A stretch of DNA of 64,000 nt. Source: Streptomyces sp. MNU76. Lineage in GTDB: Bacteria > Actinomycetota > Actinomycetes > Streptomycetales > Streptomycetaceae. The translations under genes and the position numbers were made by a program. Every line of letters begins with the position of its first letter. Position 1 is the first letter of the stretch. Where the stretch lies: the NCBI RefSeq assembly GCF_020982545.1, contig NZ_JAJKLK010000003.1, positions 868,001 to 932,000 on the forward strand. Reading direction: 5' to 3'. Shown one piece after another: positions 9,387 through 17,181 of the stretch. The notes below the pieces were generated by a model. That model worked only from the letters and a program-made list of their open reading frames with translations. It had not been told where the DNA came from and made no database searches.

Positions 9387-10592
9387 CTAGCCCTGGAATC
9401 GATACTCTTCGAGCAGCCGACGACCGATGATCATTTTCTGGATTTCGGCGGTACCTTCGCCGATCAGCAGCATCGGCGCCTCGCGGTAGAGACGCTCGAT
9501 CTCGTACTCCTTGGAGAAGCCGTAACCGCCGTGGATCCGGAAAGCGTCCTCGACGACTTCCTTGCAGTATTCGGAGGCGAGGTACTTCGCCATCCCTGCT
9601 TCGAGGTCGTTTCGTTCGCCCGAGTCCTTTTTGCGTGCTGCGTTGACCATCATGGCATGCGCGGCCTCGACCTTGGTAGCCATCTCGGCCAGCTTGAACT
9701 GGATCGCCTGGTGCTGGGCGATCTGCTTGCCGAAAGTGTGGCGCTGCTGGGCGTACTGGACACCGAGTTCGAATGCACGCTGAGCGACACCGCAGCCACG
9801 TGCGGCCACATTCACCCGGCCGACCTCGACGCCGTCCATCATTTGGTAAAACCCCCGGCCGGTGGTGCCGCCGAGTACACGATTGGCCGGAATGCGCAGT
9901 CCGTCCATGATGAGCTCGGTCGTGTCGACGCCCTTGTAGCCCATCTTGTCGATCTTCCCGGGAATGGTGAGGCCCGGGCGGACCTCTCCGAAGCCGGGCT
10001 CCTTCTCGACGAGGAAGGTCGTCATCGACTTGTGGGGCGCCGTGCCCTCGGGGTGTCCTTCGTCACTTCGGACGAGAACGGCGACCAGTGTTGACGTTCC
10101 GCCGTTCGTCAGCCACATCTTCTGACCGTTCAGGACATACTCGTCGCCGTCCTTGACCGCCTTCGATGTGATCGCCGACACATCGGAACCGAGCCCCGGC
10201 TCCGACATCGAGAAGGCGCCGCGGACGTCACCGGCCGCCATCCTCGGCAGGAAGTGGTCCTTCTGCTCCTGCGTGCCGTGCTGCTTGAGCATGTACGCCA
10301 CGATGAAGTGCGTGTTGATGATCCCGGACACGGACATCCAGCCCCGGGCGATCTCCTCCACGCACAGCGCGTACGTGAGGAGGGACTCGCCCAGACCGCC
10401 GTACTCCTCGGGGATCATCAGGCCGAACAGGCCCAGCTCCTTGAGCCCGTCGACGATCTGCTGCGGGTACTCGTCCCGGTGCTCCAGCTCGGTCGCGACC
10501 GGGATGATCTCCTTGTCCACGAAGTCACGGACGGTGGAGAGGATCTCCCGCTGGACGTCCGTGAGGCCGTGGGTCTGGGCGAGTCGTGCCAT
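9387..10592 (-). CDS. mcd: Acyl-CoA dehydrogenase, probable methylsuccinyl-CoA dehydrogenase
   Basis: A 401-residue FAD-dependent acyl-CoA dehydrogenase with FSMSEPGLGSD and WLTNGG in the middle domain, KMGYKG next, and FRIHGGYGFSKEYEIER near the C-terminus. As the last gene of the ethylmalonyl-CoA operon it should oxidise (2S)-methylsuccinyl-CoA to mesaconyl-CoA. The specific substrate is inferred from the operon; the family itself is certain. The gap to the hydratase gene is 2 bp. About 190 bp separate its stop from psd, with a weak stem (TTCTTC/GAAGAA) near 9331 as possible terminator. Confidence 0.92.
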   Translation of the reverse strand: MARLAQTHGLTDVQREILSTVRDFVDKEIIPVATELEHRDEYPQQIVDGLKELGLFGLMIPEEYGGLGESLLTYALCVEEIARGWMSVSGIINTHFIVAYMLKQHGTQEQKDHFLPRMAAGDVRGAFSMSEPGLGSDVSAITSKAVKDGDEYVLNGQKMWLTNGGTSTLVAVLVRSDEGHPEGTAPHKSMTTFLVEKEPGFGEVRPGLTIPGKIDKMGYKGVDTTELIMDGLRIPANRVLGGTTGRGFYQMMDGVEVGRVNVAARGCGVAQRAFELGVQYAQQRHTFGKQIAQHQAIQFKLAEMATKVEAAHAMMVNAARKKDSGERNDLEAGMAKYLASEYCKEVVEDAFRIHGGYGFSKEYEIERLYREAPMLLIGEGTAEIQKMIIGRRLLEEYRFQG

Positions 10593-10594
10593 GG

Positions 10595-11107
10595 CTACTT
10601 CTCCTGCTCCCTGAGCTCGGGGCGGCCCGGCTGCTCGCCGCCGCGCTCCTTGATGTAGGTCTCGGTGGGCACCATGACCTTGCGACGGAAGACACAGACC
10701 AGCGTGCCGTCCTGCTTGTAGCCCTTGGTCTCCACGTACACGATGCCGCGGTCGTTCTTCGACTTCGACGGCCACTTGTCGAGCACGGTCGTCTGGCCGT
10801 AGATCGTGTCGCCGTGGAAGGTCGGCGCCACGTGCCGCAGCGACTCGATCTCCAGGTTGGCGATCGCCTTGCCGGAGACGTCCGGCACGGACAGGCCCAG
10901 CAGCAGCGAGTAGATGTAGTTCCCGACGACGACGTTCTTGCCGAAGTCCGTCGTCTTCTCCGCATAGTTCGTGTCCATGTGGAGCGGGTGGTGGTTCATG
11001 GTGAGGAGACAGAACAGGTGGTCGTCGTACTCCGTGACCGTCTTGCCCGGCCAGTGCTTGTACGTCGCCCCGACCTCGAACTCCTCGTAGGTGCGTCCGA
11101 ACTGCAT
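10595..11107 (-). CDS. mch: MaoC-like hydratase, probable mesaconyl-CoA hydratase
   Basis: A 170-residue single hot-dog-fold (R)-hydratase. The MaoC catalytic region is visible in NHHPLHMDTNYAEKT followed by VVGNYIYSLLLGLS, giving the Asp/His dyad of this family. In the ethylmalonyl-CoA pathway this step hydrates mesaconyl-CoA to (2R,3S)-beta-methylmalyl-CoA, the substrate of the lyase encoded just upstream. The C-terminal 20 residues are charged and dispensable-looking. Spacing to its neighbours is 2 and 4 bp, so it sits inside one operon. Assignment of the exact substrate rests on the gene neighbourhood. Confidence 0.92.
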   Translation of the reverse strand: MQFGRTYEEFEVGATYKHWPGKTVTEYDDHLFCLLTMNHHPLHMDTNYAEKTTDFGKNVVVGNYIYSLLLGLSVPDVSGKAIANLEIESLRHVAPTFHGDTIYGQTTVLDKWPSKSKNDRGIVYVETKGYKQDGTLVCVFRRKVMVPTETYIKERGGEQPGRPELREQEK

Positions 11108-11111
11108 GGCC

Positions 11112-12071
11112 TCACGCCTCCGGGATCTCGAACTTGCTGGTGCGCTGCATGCCGGCGGCGCGTCCCTTGCCGGAGATGACCAGTGCCATCTTGCGGCTGG
11201 CCTCGTCGATCATCTCGTCGCCGAGCATCGCCGAGCCCTTCTTGCCGCCCGCCTCGGAGGTGTAGTAGTCGTACGCGTCCAGGATCAGCTCGGCGTGGTC
11301 GTAGTCCTCCTGCGAGGGCGAGAAGATCTCGTTCGACGCCTCGACCTGACCGGGGTGCAGCACCCACTTGCCGTCGAAGCCGAGGGCGGCGGCGCGCTGG
11401 GCGACCTCGCGGTAGCCGTCGACGTTGCGGATCTGCAGGTAGGGGCCGTCGATCGCCTGGAGGTCGTTGGCGCGGGCGGCCATCAGGATCTTCATCAGGA
11501 TGTAGTGGTAGGCGTCCGCCGGGTAGCCGGGCGGCTGCTCGCCCACGACCAGCGTCTTCATGTTGATGGAGGCCATGAAGTCGGCCGGGCCGAAGATGAT
11601 CGTCTCCACGCGCGGGGAGGCCGTCGCGATCTCGTTGACGTTGTTCAGGCCCTGCGCGTTCTCGATCTGCGCCTCGATGCCGATCCTGCCGACCTCGAAG
11701 CCCATGGTCTTCTCGATCTGCGTCAGCAGGAGGTCGAGGGCGACGACCTGCTGGGCCGTCTGCACCTTCGGCAGCATGATGCAGTCGAGGTTCTGCCCGG
11801 CACCCTCCACGACGGTCACGACATCGCGGTACGTCCACTCCGTCGTCCAGTCGTTGACCCGCACGACCCGCGTCTTGCCGGTCCAGTCGCCCTCGTTCAG
11901 GAACTTGACGATGGTGTGCCGCGCCTCGGGCTTGGCGAGGGGGGCGCAGGCGTCCTCCAGGTCGAGGAAGACCTGGTCCGCCGGGAGCCCCTGCGCCTTC
12001 TCCAGGAAGCGGGGGTTGCTTCCGGGGACCGCGAGGCACGAGCGGCGCGGACGCAGACGGTTGACGGTCAT
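11112..12071 (-). CDS. mcl: CitE-type CoA ester lyase, probable beta-methylmalyl-CoA/malyl-CoA lyase
   Basis: A 319-residue HpcH/HpaI/CitE-family lyase. It begins with RSCLAVPGSNPRFLEKA, contains DQVFLDLEDACAP with the metal-binding acidic residues, IGIEAQIENAQGL with the second metal Glu, and GFDGKWVLHPGQVEASNE near the C-terminus. In this pathway it cleaves beta-methylmalyl-CoA to glyoxylate and propionyl-CoA. Its ATG overlaps the stop of the mutase gene (ATGA at 12068-12071), so expression is coupled. The glyoxylate released can reach malate, or glycerate via the nearby kinase. Confidence 0.92.
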   Translation of the reverse strand: MTVNRLRPRRSCLAVPGSNPRFLEKAQGLPADQVFLDLEDACAPLAKPEARHTIVKFLNEGDWTGKTRVVRVNDWTTEWTYRDVVTVVEGAGQNLDCIMLPKVQTAQQVVALDLLLTQIEKTMGFEVGRIGIEAQIENAQGLNNVNEIATASPRVETIIFGPADFMASINMKTLVVGEQPPGYPADAYHYILMKILMAARANDLQAIDGPYLQIRNVDGYREVAQRAAALGFDGKWVLHPGQVEASNEIFSPSQEDYDHAELILDAYDYYTSEAGGKKGSAMLGDEMIDEASRKMALVISGKGRAAGMQRTSKFEIPEA

Positions 12072-14116
12072 GCGGGGACCTCCAGGGGGTCGAGCTTGTT
12101 GGCCTTGCGGATCTCGTCGACGATACGGCCGATGATCCCGGTGATGTCGAAGTCCTTCGGGGTGAACACGGCGGCCACTCCGGCGGCCCTGAGCCGGTCC
12201 GCGTCGGCGTTCGGGATGATCCCGCCGGCGATCACCGGGATGTCGCCGGCCCCCGCCTCCCGCAGCCGCTCCAGCACGTCCGGGACGAGCTGGGCGTGCG
12301 AGCCGGAGAGGATGGAGAGCCCGACCGCGTGCACGTCCTCGGCGAGGGACGCGTCCACGATCTGCTCCGGGGTGAGCCGGATGCCCTGGTAGACCACCTC
12401 GAAGCCCGCGTCACGGGCCCGCACGGCGATCTGCTCGGCCCCGTTGGAGTGCCCGTCCAGACCCGGCTTGCCGACCAGGAAGCGGAGCTTGCCGACGCCC
12501 AGGTCCTTCGCCGTCAGCTCCACCTTGCGGCGGACCTCCGCCATGGCCGAGCCCTCCTCGGCGGAGACGGCCACCGGAGCCGACGAGACACCGGTCGGCG
12601 CCCGGAACTCGCCGAACACCTCGCGCAGGGCCCCGGCCCATTCGCCGGTCGTGACCCCGGCGCGGGCGCACTCCAGGGTGGCCTCCATGAGGTTGTCGGT
12701 GCCCTTCGCGGCCTCCTTCAGCCGCTCCAGCGCCTTGCACGGGCGCGGGTGGTTGAAGGGTGGCTGGTAACGGGTGTCGCGCCAGTTCCGGAGCGACTCG
12801 ATCACCCGCGCCTCGACCGCCGGGTCGACCGTCTGGATCGCCGCGTCCAGGTCGGCGGTCAGCGGGTTCGGCTCCGTCGACTCGTAGATGTTGACGCCGA
12901 CGATCTTCTCCTCGCCGGACTCGATCCGGGCCCGGCGCTCGGCGTGCGAGGAGACCAGCTGCGACTTCAGGTAGCCGGACTCGACGGCGGCCATCGCGCC
13001 GCCCATCTCCTGGATCCGCTCGATCTCGGCGAAGGACGCCTCGACCAGCTCGGCCACCTTCGCCTCGATGACATGGGAGCCCTCGAAGATGTCCTCGTAC
13101 TCCAGCAGGTCGCTCTCGTGCGCCAGCACCTGCTGGATGCGCAGCGACCACTGCTGGTCCCAGGGCCGGGGCAGGCCCAGTGCCTCGTTCCAGGCCGGCA
13201 GCTGCACCGCCCTGGCCCGCGCGTCCTTGGAGAGCGTCACGGCCAGCATCTCCAGCACGATCCGCTGGACGTTGTTCTCCGGCTGCGCCTCGGTCAGCCC
13301 GAGGGAGTTGACCTGGACGCCGTACCGGAAGCGCCGCTGCTTGGGGTTCTCGATGCCGTACCGCTCACGGGTGATCCGGTCCCAGATGCGGCCGAAGGCG
13401 CGCATCTTGCACATCTCCTCGACGAAGCGGACACCCGCGTTCACGAAGAAGGAGATGCGAGCGACGACATCACCCATGCGCTCCTCGGGCACCTGGCCGG
13501 AGTCGCGCACGGCGTCGAGGACCGCGATCGCCGTGGACATCGCGTACGCGATCTCCTGCACCGGCGTGGCCCCGGCCTCCTGCAGGTGGTAGCTGCAGAT
13601 GTTGATCGGGTTCCACTTCGGGATGTGGGAGACCGTGTACGCGATCATGTCCGTCGTCAGCCGGAGCGAGGGTCCCGGCGGGAACACATGGGTGCCCCGC
13701 GACAGGTACTCCTTGACGATGTCGTTCTGGGTCGTGCCCTGGAGCCGGGTGATGTCCGCGCCCTGCTCCTCGGCGACGACCTGGTAGAGCGCCAGCAGCC
13801 ACATGGCGGTGGCGTTGATGGTCATCGAGGTGTTCATCTGCTCCAGGGGGATGTCCTGGAACAGCCTGCGCATGTCACCGAGATGGGCCACCGGGACGCC
13901 GACCCGGCCGACCTCGCCGCGGGCGAGGATGTGGTCGGAGTCGTAGCCGGTCTGGGTCGGCAGGTCGAAGGCGACCGACAGACCCGTCTGCCCCTTGGCG
14001 AGGTTGCGCCGGTACAGCTCGTTGGACGCCTCGGCCGTGGAGTGGCCGGCGTACGTGCGCATGAGCCACGGCCGGTCCTTGGCTTGCCTGCCCTCGGCGG
14101 GCTGACGCTCGCTCAT
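12068..14116 (-). CDS. ecm: Coenzyme B12-dependent ethylmalonyl-CoA mutase
   Basis: A 682-residue MeaA-type mutase carrying the substrate TIM-barrel and the B12 domain on one chain. The barrel starts with RTYAGHSTAEASNELYRRN and includes GLSVAFDLPTQTGYDSDH. The C-terminal cobalamin domain has the DxHxxG signature (LDGHSNG, with the lower axial His), then GLSILSGSH and VIAGGIIP. It converts (2R)-ethylmalonyl-CoA to methylsuccinyl-CoA. In older annotations this protein is called MeaA or a methylmalonyl-CoA mutase. It lies between the lyase (4-bp overlap) and ccr (8-bp gap). Start ATG 14116. Confidence 0.95.
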   Translation of the reverse strand: MSERQPAEGRQAKDRPWLMRTYAGHSTAEASNELYRRNLAKGQTGLSVAFDLPTQTGYDSDHILARGEVGRVGVPVAHLGDMRRLFQDIPLEQMNTSMTINATAMWLLALYQVVAEEQGADITRLQGTTQNDIVKEYLSRGTHVFPPGPSLRLTTDMIAYTVSHIPKWNPINICSYHLQEAGATPVQEIAYAMSTAIAVLDAVRDSGQVPEERMGDVVARISFFVNAGVRFVEEMCKMRAFGRIWDRITRERYGIENPKQRRFRYGVQVNSLGLTEAQPENNVQRIVLEMLAVTLSKDARARAVQLPAWNEALGLPRPWDQQWSLRIQQVLAHESDLLEYEDIFEGSHVIEAKVAELVEASFAEIERIQEMGGAMAAVESGYLKSQLVSSHAERRARIESGEEKIVGVNIYESTEPNPLTADLDAAIQTVDPAVEARVIESLRNWRDTRYQPPFNHPRPCKALERLKEAAKGTDNLMEATLECARAGVTTGEWAGALREVFGEFRAPTGVSSAPVAVSAEEGSAMAEVRRKVELTAKDLGVGKLRFLVGKPGLDGHSNGAEQIAVRARDAGFEVVYQGIRLTPEQIVDASLAEDVHAVGLSILSGSHAQLVPDVLERLREAGAGDIPVIAGGIIPNADADRLRAAGVAAVFTPKDFDITGIIGRIVDEIRKANKLDPLEVPA

Positions 14117-14124
14117 CGTGGACC

Positions 14125-15462
14125 TCAGATGTTCCGGAAGCGGTTGATGGCGTCGATGTGCTGGGCGCGCTTGGCGTGGTCGCGCACACCGAGGCCCTCC
14201 TCGGGGGCGAGCGCGAGGACGCCGACCTTGCCCTGGTGGAGGTTGCGGTGCACGTCGTACGCGGCCTGCCCGGTCTCCTCCAGGGAGTAGACCTTCGACA
14301 GCGTCGGGTGGATCTTGCCCTTGGCGATCAGGCGGTTGGCCTCCCAGGCCTCGCGGTAGTTCGCGAAGTGGGAGCCGATGATCCGCTTCAGCGACATCCA
14401 CAGGTAGCGGTTGTCGTACTCGTGCATGTAACCCGAGGTGGAGGCGCAGGTGGTGATGGTGCCGCCCTTGCGGGTGACGAAGACGCTCGCGCCGAAGGTC
14501 TCGCGGCCCGGGTGCTCGAAGACGATGTCGATGTCCTCGCCGCCGGTCAGCTCGCGGATGCGCTTGCCGAAGCGCTTCCACTCCTTGGGGTCCTGGGTCT
14601 GCTCGTCCTTCCAGAACTTGTAGCCCTCGGCGTTGCGGTCGATGATCGCGTCGGCGCCCATGGCCCGGCAGATGTCGGCCTTCTGCTCGCTGGAGACGAC
14701 ACAGATCGGGTTGGCGCCGCCGGCCAGCGCGAACTGCGTGGCGTAGGAGCCGAGTCCGCCGCTGGCGCCCCAGATCAGCACGTTGTCGCCCTGCTTCATG
14801 GCGGCGCCGTTGCGGGAGACCAGCTGCCGGTACGCGGTGGAATTCACCAGACCCGGTGCGGCGGCCTCCTCCCAGCTGAGGTGGTCGGGCTTCGGCATCA
14901 GCTGGTTGGACTTGACGAGCGCGATCTCGGCGAGGCCGCCGAAGTTGGTCTCGAAGCCCCAGATCCGCTGCTCGGGGTCGAGCATCGTGTCGTTGTGGCC
15001 GTCGGAGGACTCCAGCTCGACGGAGAGGCAGTGCGCGACGACCTCGTCACCGGGCTTCCAGGAGTTGACTCCGGGGCCGGTGCGCAGCACGACGCCCGCG
15101 AGGTCGGAGCCGATGATGTGGTACGGCAGGTCGTGACGCTTGGCCAGCTCGCTGGTGCGGCCGTAGCGCTCCAGGAACCCGAAGGTGGACAGCGGCTCGA
15201 AGATCGAGGTCCACACGGAGTTGTAGTTGACCGAGGAGGCCATGACGGCCACCAGTGCCTCGCCCGGGCCGAGCTCGGGCACCGGGACCTCGTCCAGATG
15301 GATCGACTTGCGCGGGTCCTTCTCGCGGGTCGTCATGCCCGCGAACATCTCCGTCTCGTCCTTGTGCACGGTGATCGCGCGGTACGACTCGGGGAGCGGC
15401 AGAGCGGCGAAGTCGGCGGACGTGGAGTCCGGCGACTGGATCGCGTCCAGGATGTCCTTCAC
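14125..15462 (-). CDS. ccr: Crotonyl-CoA carboxylase/reductase
   Basis: A 445-residue NADPH-dependent enzyme of the MDR superfamily that reductively carboxylates crotonyl-CoA to ethylmalonyl-CoA. The CO2-pocket residues described for the Kitasatospora enzyme are at the same positions here: Asn81 (SSVNYNS) and Phe170-Glu171 (RIWGFETNFGG), plus a His in IIGSHFANYREAW. The nucleotide site is IWGASGGLGSYATQFA. It is the first gene of the operon and the committing step of the pathway; in Streptomyces it also supplies ethylmalonyl-CoA for polyketides. A conspicuous inverted repeat lies about 280 bp upstream. Confidence 0.97.
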   Translation of the reverse strand: MKDILDAIQSPDSTSADFAALPLPESYRAITVHKDETEMFAGMTTREKDPRKSIHLDEVPVPELGPGEALVAVMASSVNYNSVWTSIFEPLSTFGFLERYGRTSELAKRHDLPYHIIGSDLAGVVLRTGPGVNSWKPGDEVVAHCLSVELESSDGHNDTMLDPEQRIWGFETNFGGLAEIALVKSNQLMPKPDHLSWEEAAAPGLVNSTAYRQLVSRNGAAMKQGDNVLIWGASGGLGSYATQFALAGGANPICVVSSEQKADICRAMGADAIIDRNAEGYKFWKDEQTQDPKEWKRFGKRIRELTGGEDIDIVFEHPGRETFGASVFVTRKGGTITTCASTSGYMHEYDNRYLWMSLKRIIGSHFANYREAWEANRLIAKGKIHPTLSKVYSLEETGQAAYDVHRNLHQGKVGVLALAPEEGLGVRDHAKRAQHIDAINRFRNI

Positions 15463-15740
15463 GGTGGTGCCTCCGGCGACGAGCGTCCTCGCGGGAAGAC
15501 GCTGTTGAGGGTTACGTCGGGTGCTGCTGCTGGGTGGTGATGCCGTCGGTTCGGCGGAGGTGGTGCTTCGGCGGCGCTGTGTGTGGCGCGGAGGGTTGCC
15601 TGTGACGCAGGCGTCCGGGCGCGCGGACCGAGGTCTGCGGGGACAGCCGGCGTACGGGGTTCATCCGCACTCCGGCCGCCCGGACTCCTTCAACGTATGG
15701 CACGCCGTGTCACCCCGCAAGGCACCGAGTGCCAGAAAGT

Positions 15741-15776
15741 TCGCTCAGGTGAAATCTTTACGTAACACCTGAGCGA
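15741..15776. promoter_or_regulatory. Inverted repeat around TTACGTAA upstream of the ethylmalonyl-CoA operon
   Basis: TCGCTCAGGTG at 15741-15751 is mirrored exactly by CACCTGAGCGA at 15766-15776. The 14-bp spacer ends in the palindrome TTACGTAA (15758-15765), the only AT-rich stretch nearby. Position and symmetry fit a regulator site for ccr. The adjacent TetR protein is an obvious candidate, but this is inference. Confidence 0.5.
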
Positions 15777-15819
15777 TGATCGATCAAGCGAGCGTGGAAA
15801 AGGTGCTCTGACGTGCCAA

Positions 15820-15845
15820 AACGGCCACCCCGTGGGGTGGCCGTT
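15820..15845 (-). terminator. Terminator hairpin after the TetR gene
   Basis: AACGGCCACCCC at 15820-15831 pairs with GGGGTGGCCGTT at 15834-15845, a 12-bp arm with a minimal loop. On the minus strand it is followed by TTTTGG, and it starts about 50 bp after the TetR stop. Confidence 0.8.
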
Positions 15846-15897
15846 CTCACAGTTACCGTTGAGTAGATCGAGGTTTCGAGCGCGGTTCCAGGACGGA

Positions 15898-16707
15898 TCA
15901 GCGGTCGCGGAGCGCCTCTTCGATGGTCCGCATGACCTCGTCCAGCGGGGCGTCGGTGCGGGCGACGGTCACCAGGACCTCGCCGTGCGTGGACGTCGTC
16001 GCGGCGGCCGGCTCGGGCGCCAGGGTGCGGCCCGCGCCGATGCCCGTGCCGAAGGTCTTGCGGACGATGGCGAAGGCGTGGTCGAGCTGGGTCTCGACGT
16101 CGCCCTGTCCGCCGGATCTGAGCCACCGCCGCAGCACGTGGTTGTGCGCGGTGACCACGGCGGACGCGGCCACCTCGGCGAGCAGCGGGTCGTCGTTGCC
16201 GGCGTCGTGGTGGGCGTGCTCGTCGAAGTGGCCCAGCAGATAGCGGGTGAAGAGGCGCTCGTAGCGGGCCACGGAGGCGATCTCCGCCTCCCGGAGGGTG
16301 GGGACCTCACGGGTCAGCTTGTAGCGGGCGACCGAGATCTCCGGCCGGGCCGCGTACATCTTCATGACCTCCTTGATCCCGCGGCACACCGTGTCGAGCG
16401 GATGCTCGTGCGGGGGCGCCGCGTTGAGCACCGCCTCGGCGCGGATCAGGGTGTCGTCGTGGTCCGGGAAGATCGCCTCTTCCTTGGAGCGGAAGTGGCG
16501 GAAGAAGGTGCGGCGGGCGACCCCGGCCGCCGCCGCGATCTCGTCGACGGTGGTCGCCTCGTACCCCTTGGTCGAGAACAGCTCCATGGCCGCGGCCGCC
16601 AGTTCCCTGCGCATCTTCAGGCGTTGGGCGGCGGCACGACTTCCCGCGGCGCTCTCCGGAGCGTCGGGCGCAGCTGGTGTACGTGAGGACTTGGCGGGCT
16701 GGGACAT
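15898..16707 (-). CDS. TetR/AcrR-family transcriptional regulator
   Basis: A 269-residue regulator with an N-terminal winged TetR helix-turn-helix: AAMELFSTKGYEATTVDEIA then AGVARRTFFRHFRSKEE (residues about 38-80). The rest is the helical ligand and dimerisation domain. A Pro/Ala-rich leader of about 25 residues precedes the HTH. ATG 16707 is used; an in-frame ATG 18 bp upstream is possible. It lies directly upstream of the ccr operon on the same strand with its own terminator, so it is a separate unit that could repress ccr or the hydroxyacyl-CoA dehydrogenase, perhaps with an acyl-CoA ligand. The dyad at 16720-16733 overlaps its promoter, suggesting autoregulation. Confidence 0.93.
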   Translation of the reverse strand: MSQPAKSSRTPAAPDAPESAAGSRAAAQRLKMRRELAAAAMELFSTKGYEATTVDEIAAAAGVARRTFFRHFRSKEEAIFPDHDDTLIRAEAVLNAAPPHEHPLDTVCRGIKEVMKMYAARPEISVARYKLTREVPTLREAEIASVARYERLFTRYLLGHFDEHAHHDAGNDDPLLAEVAASAVVTAHNHVLRRWLRSGGQGDVETQLDHAFAIVRKTFGTGIGAGRTLAPEPAAATTSTHGEVLVTVARTDAPLDEVMRTIEEALRDR

Positions 16708-16719
16708 GCCCCGAACGTA

Positions 16720-16733
16720 CTGCATCCGTGCAG
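16720..16733. promoter_or_regulatory. CTGCA-TCCG-TGCAG dyad just upstream of the TetR start
   Basis: A perfect 5-bp inverted repeat with a 4-bp centre, 12 bp upstream of the TetR initiation codon. It is placed where an autoregulatory operator would block transcription or initiation. Confidence 0.35.
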
Positions 16734-17181
16734 GAGAGTGCGCGTGAGCGGCCATCGTTCCGCCCGGCCGGGACCGGGGCGGGACCAGGTCGGCGGGGAG
16801 GGGCCGGGCGCGGAGACGGCGGACCGGGACGCCGAGGGGCGGCTGCCCGGGCCGAGCAGACCGCCCCAGTCCGCCTCGGCCGCCGGACCGACGGAACGGC
16901 TCGGACCGACCGCCGACTTTTAAGCACGGCCTGTGCCTACCGCCGACGGTGCGGGAGGGCCTGTGCCGGCCGCCGGCGTTCCGGGACGGTTTGCAGCCGT
17001 CGGCCGAGGCCCCGGTCCGGGCTCCGCCGGGCGGCGCCCCGGCCCGGTCCTTGTCGTCGGCCCGTCCGACGGCGCGCCGGTCGGCGCCGGGGACGCCCGG
17101 TCCGTCGTCGCCGGGCCCGCCCGGCGGGGCGACGGCGAGGACGCGGGGCCCCCGGCCGTGCCGAGCTCGTCGCCCGTCCCG
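16734..17181. other. GC-rich stretch without a recognisable gene
   Basis: About 450 bp between the TetR gene and the hydroxyacyl-CoA dehydrogenase stop. Open frames exist but show no family resemblance or consistent codon bias. GGCCTGTGCC recurs at 16928-16937 and 16958-16967, an imperfect 30-bp tandem duplication. No clear terminator was found for the dehydrogenase gene, which ends here. Confidence 0.5.

Larger units (their letters stand above)
15463..15897. other. ccr promoter region and TetR terminator
   Basis: About 435 bp without a supported gene between ccr and the TetR gene. It contains the 11-bp inverted repeat at 15741-15776 and the TetR terminator at 15820-15845. The 5' leader of ccr would be up to about 280 nt if transcription starts near the inverted repeat. 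Confidence 0.6.
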
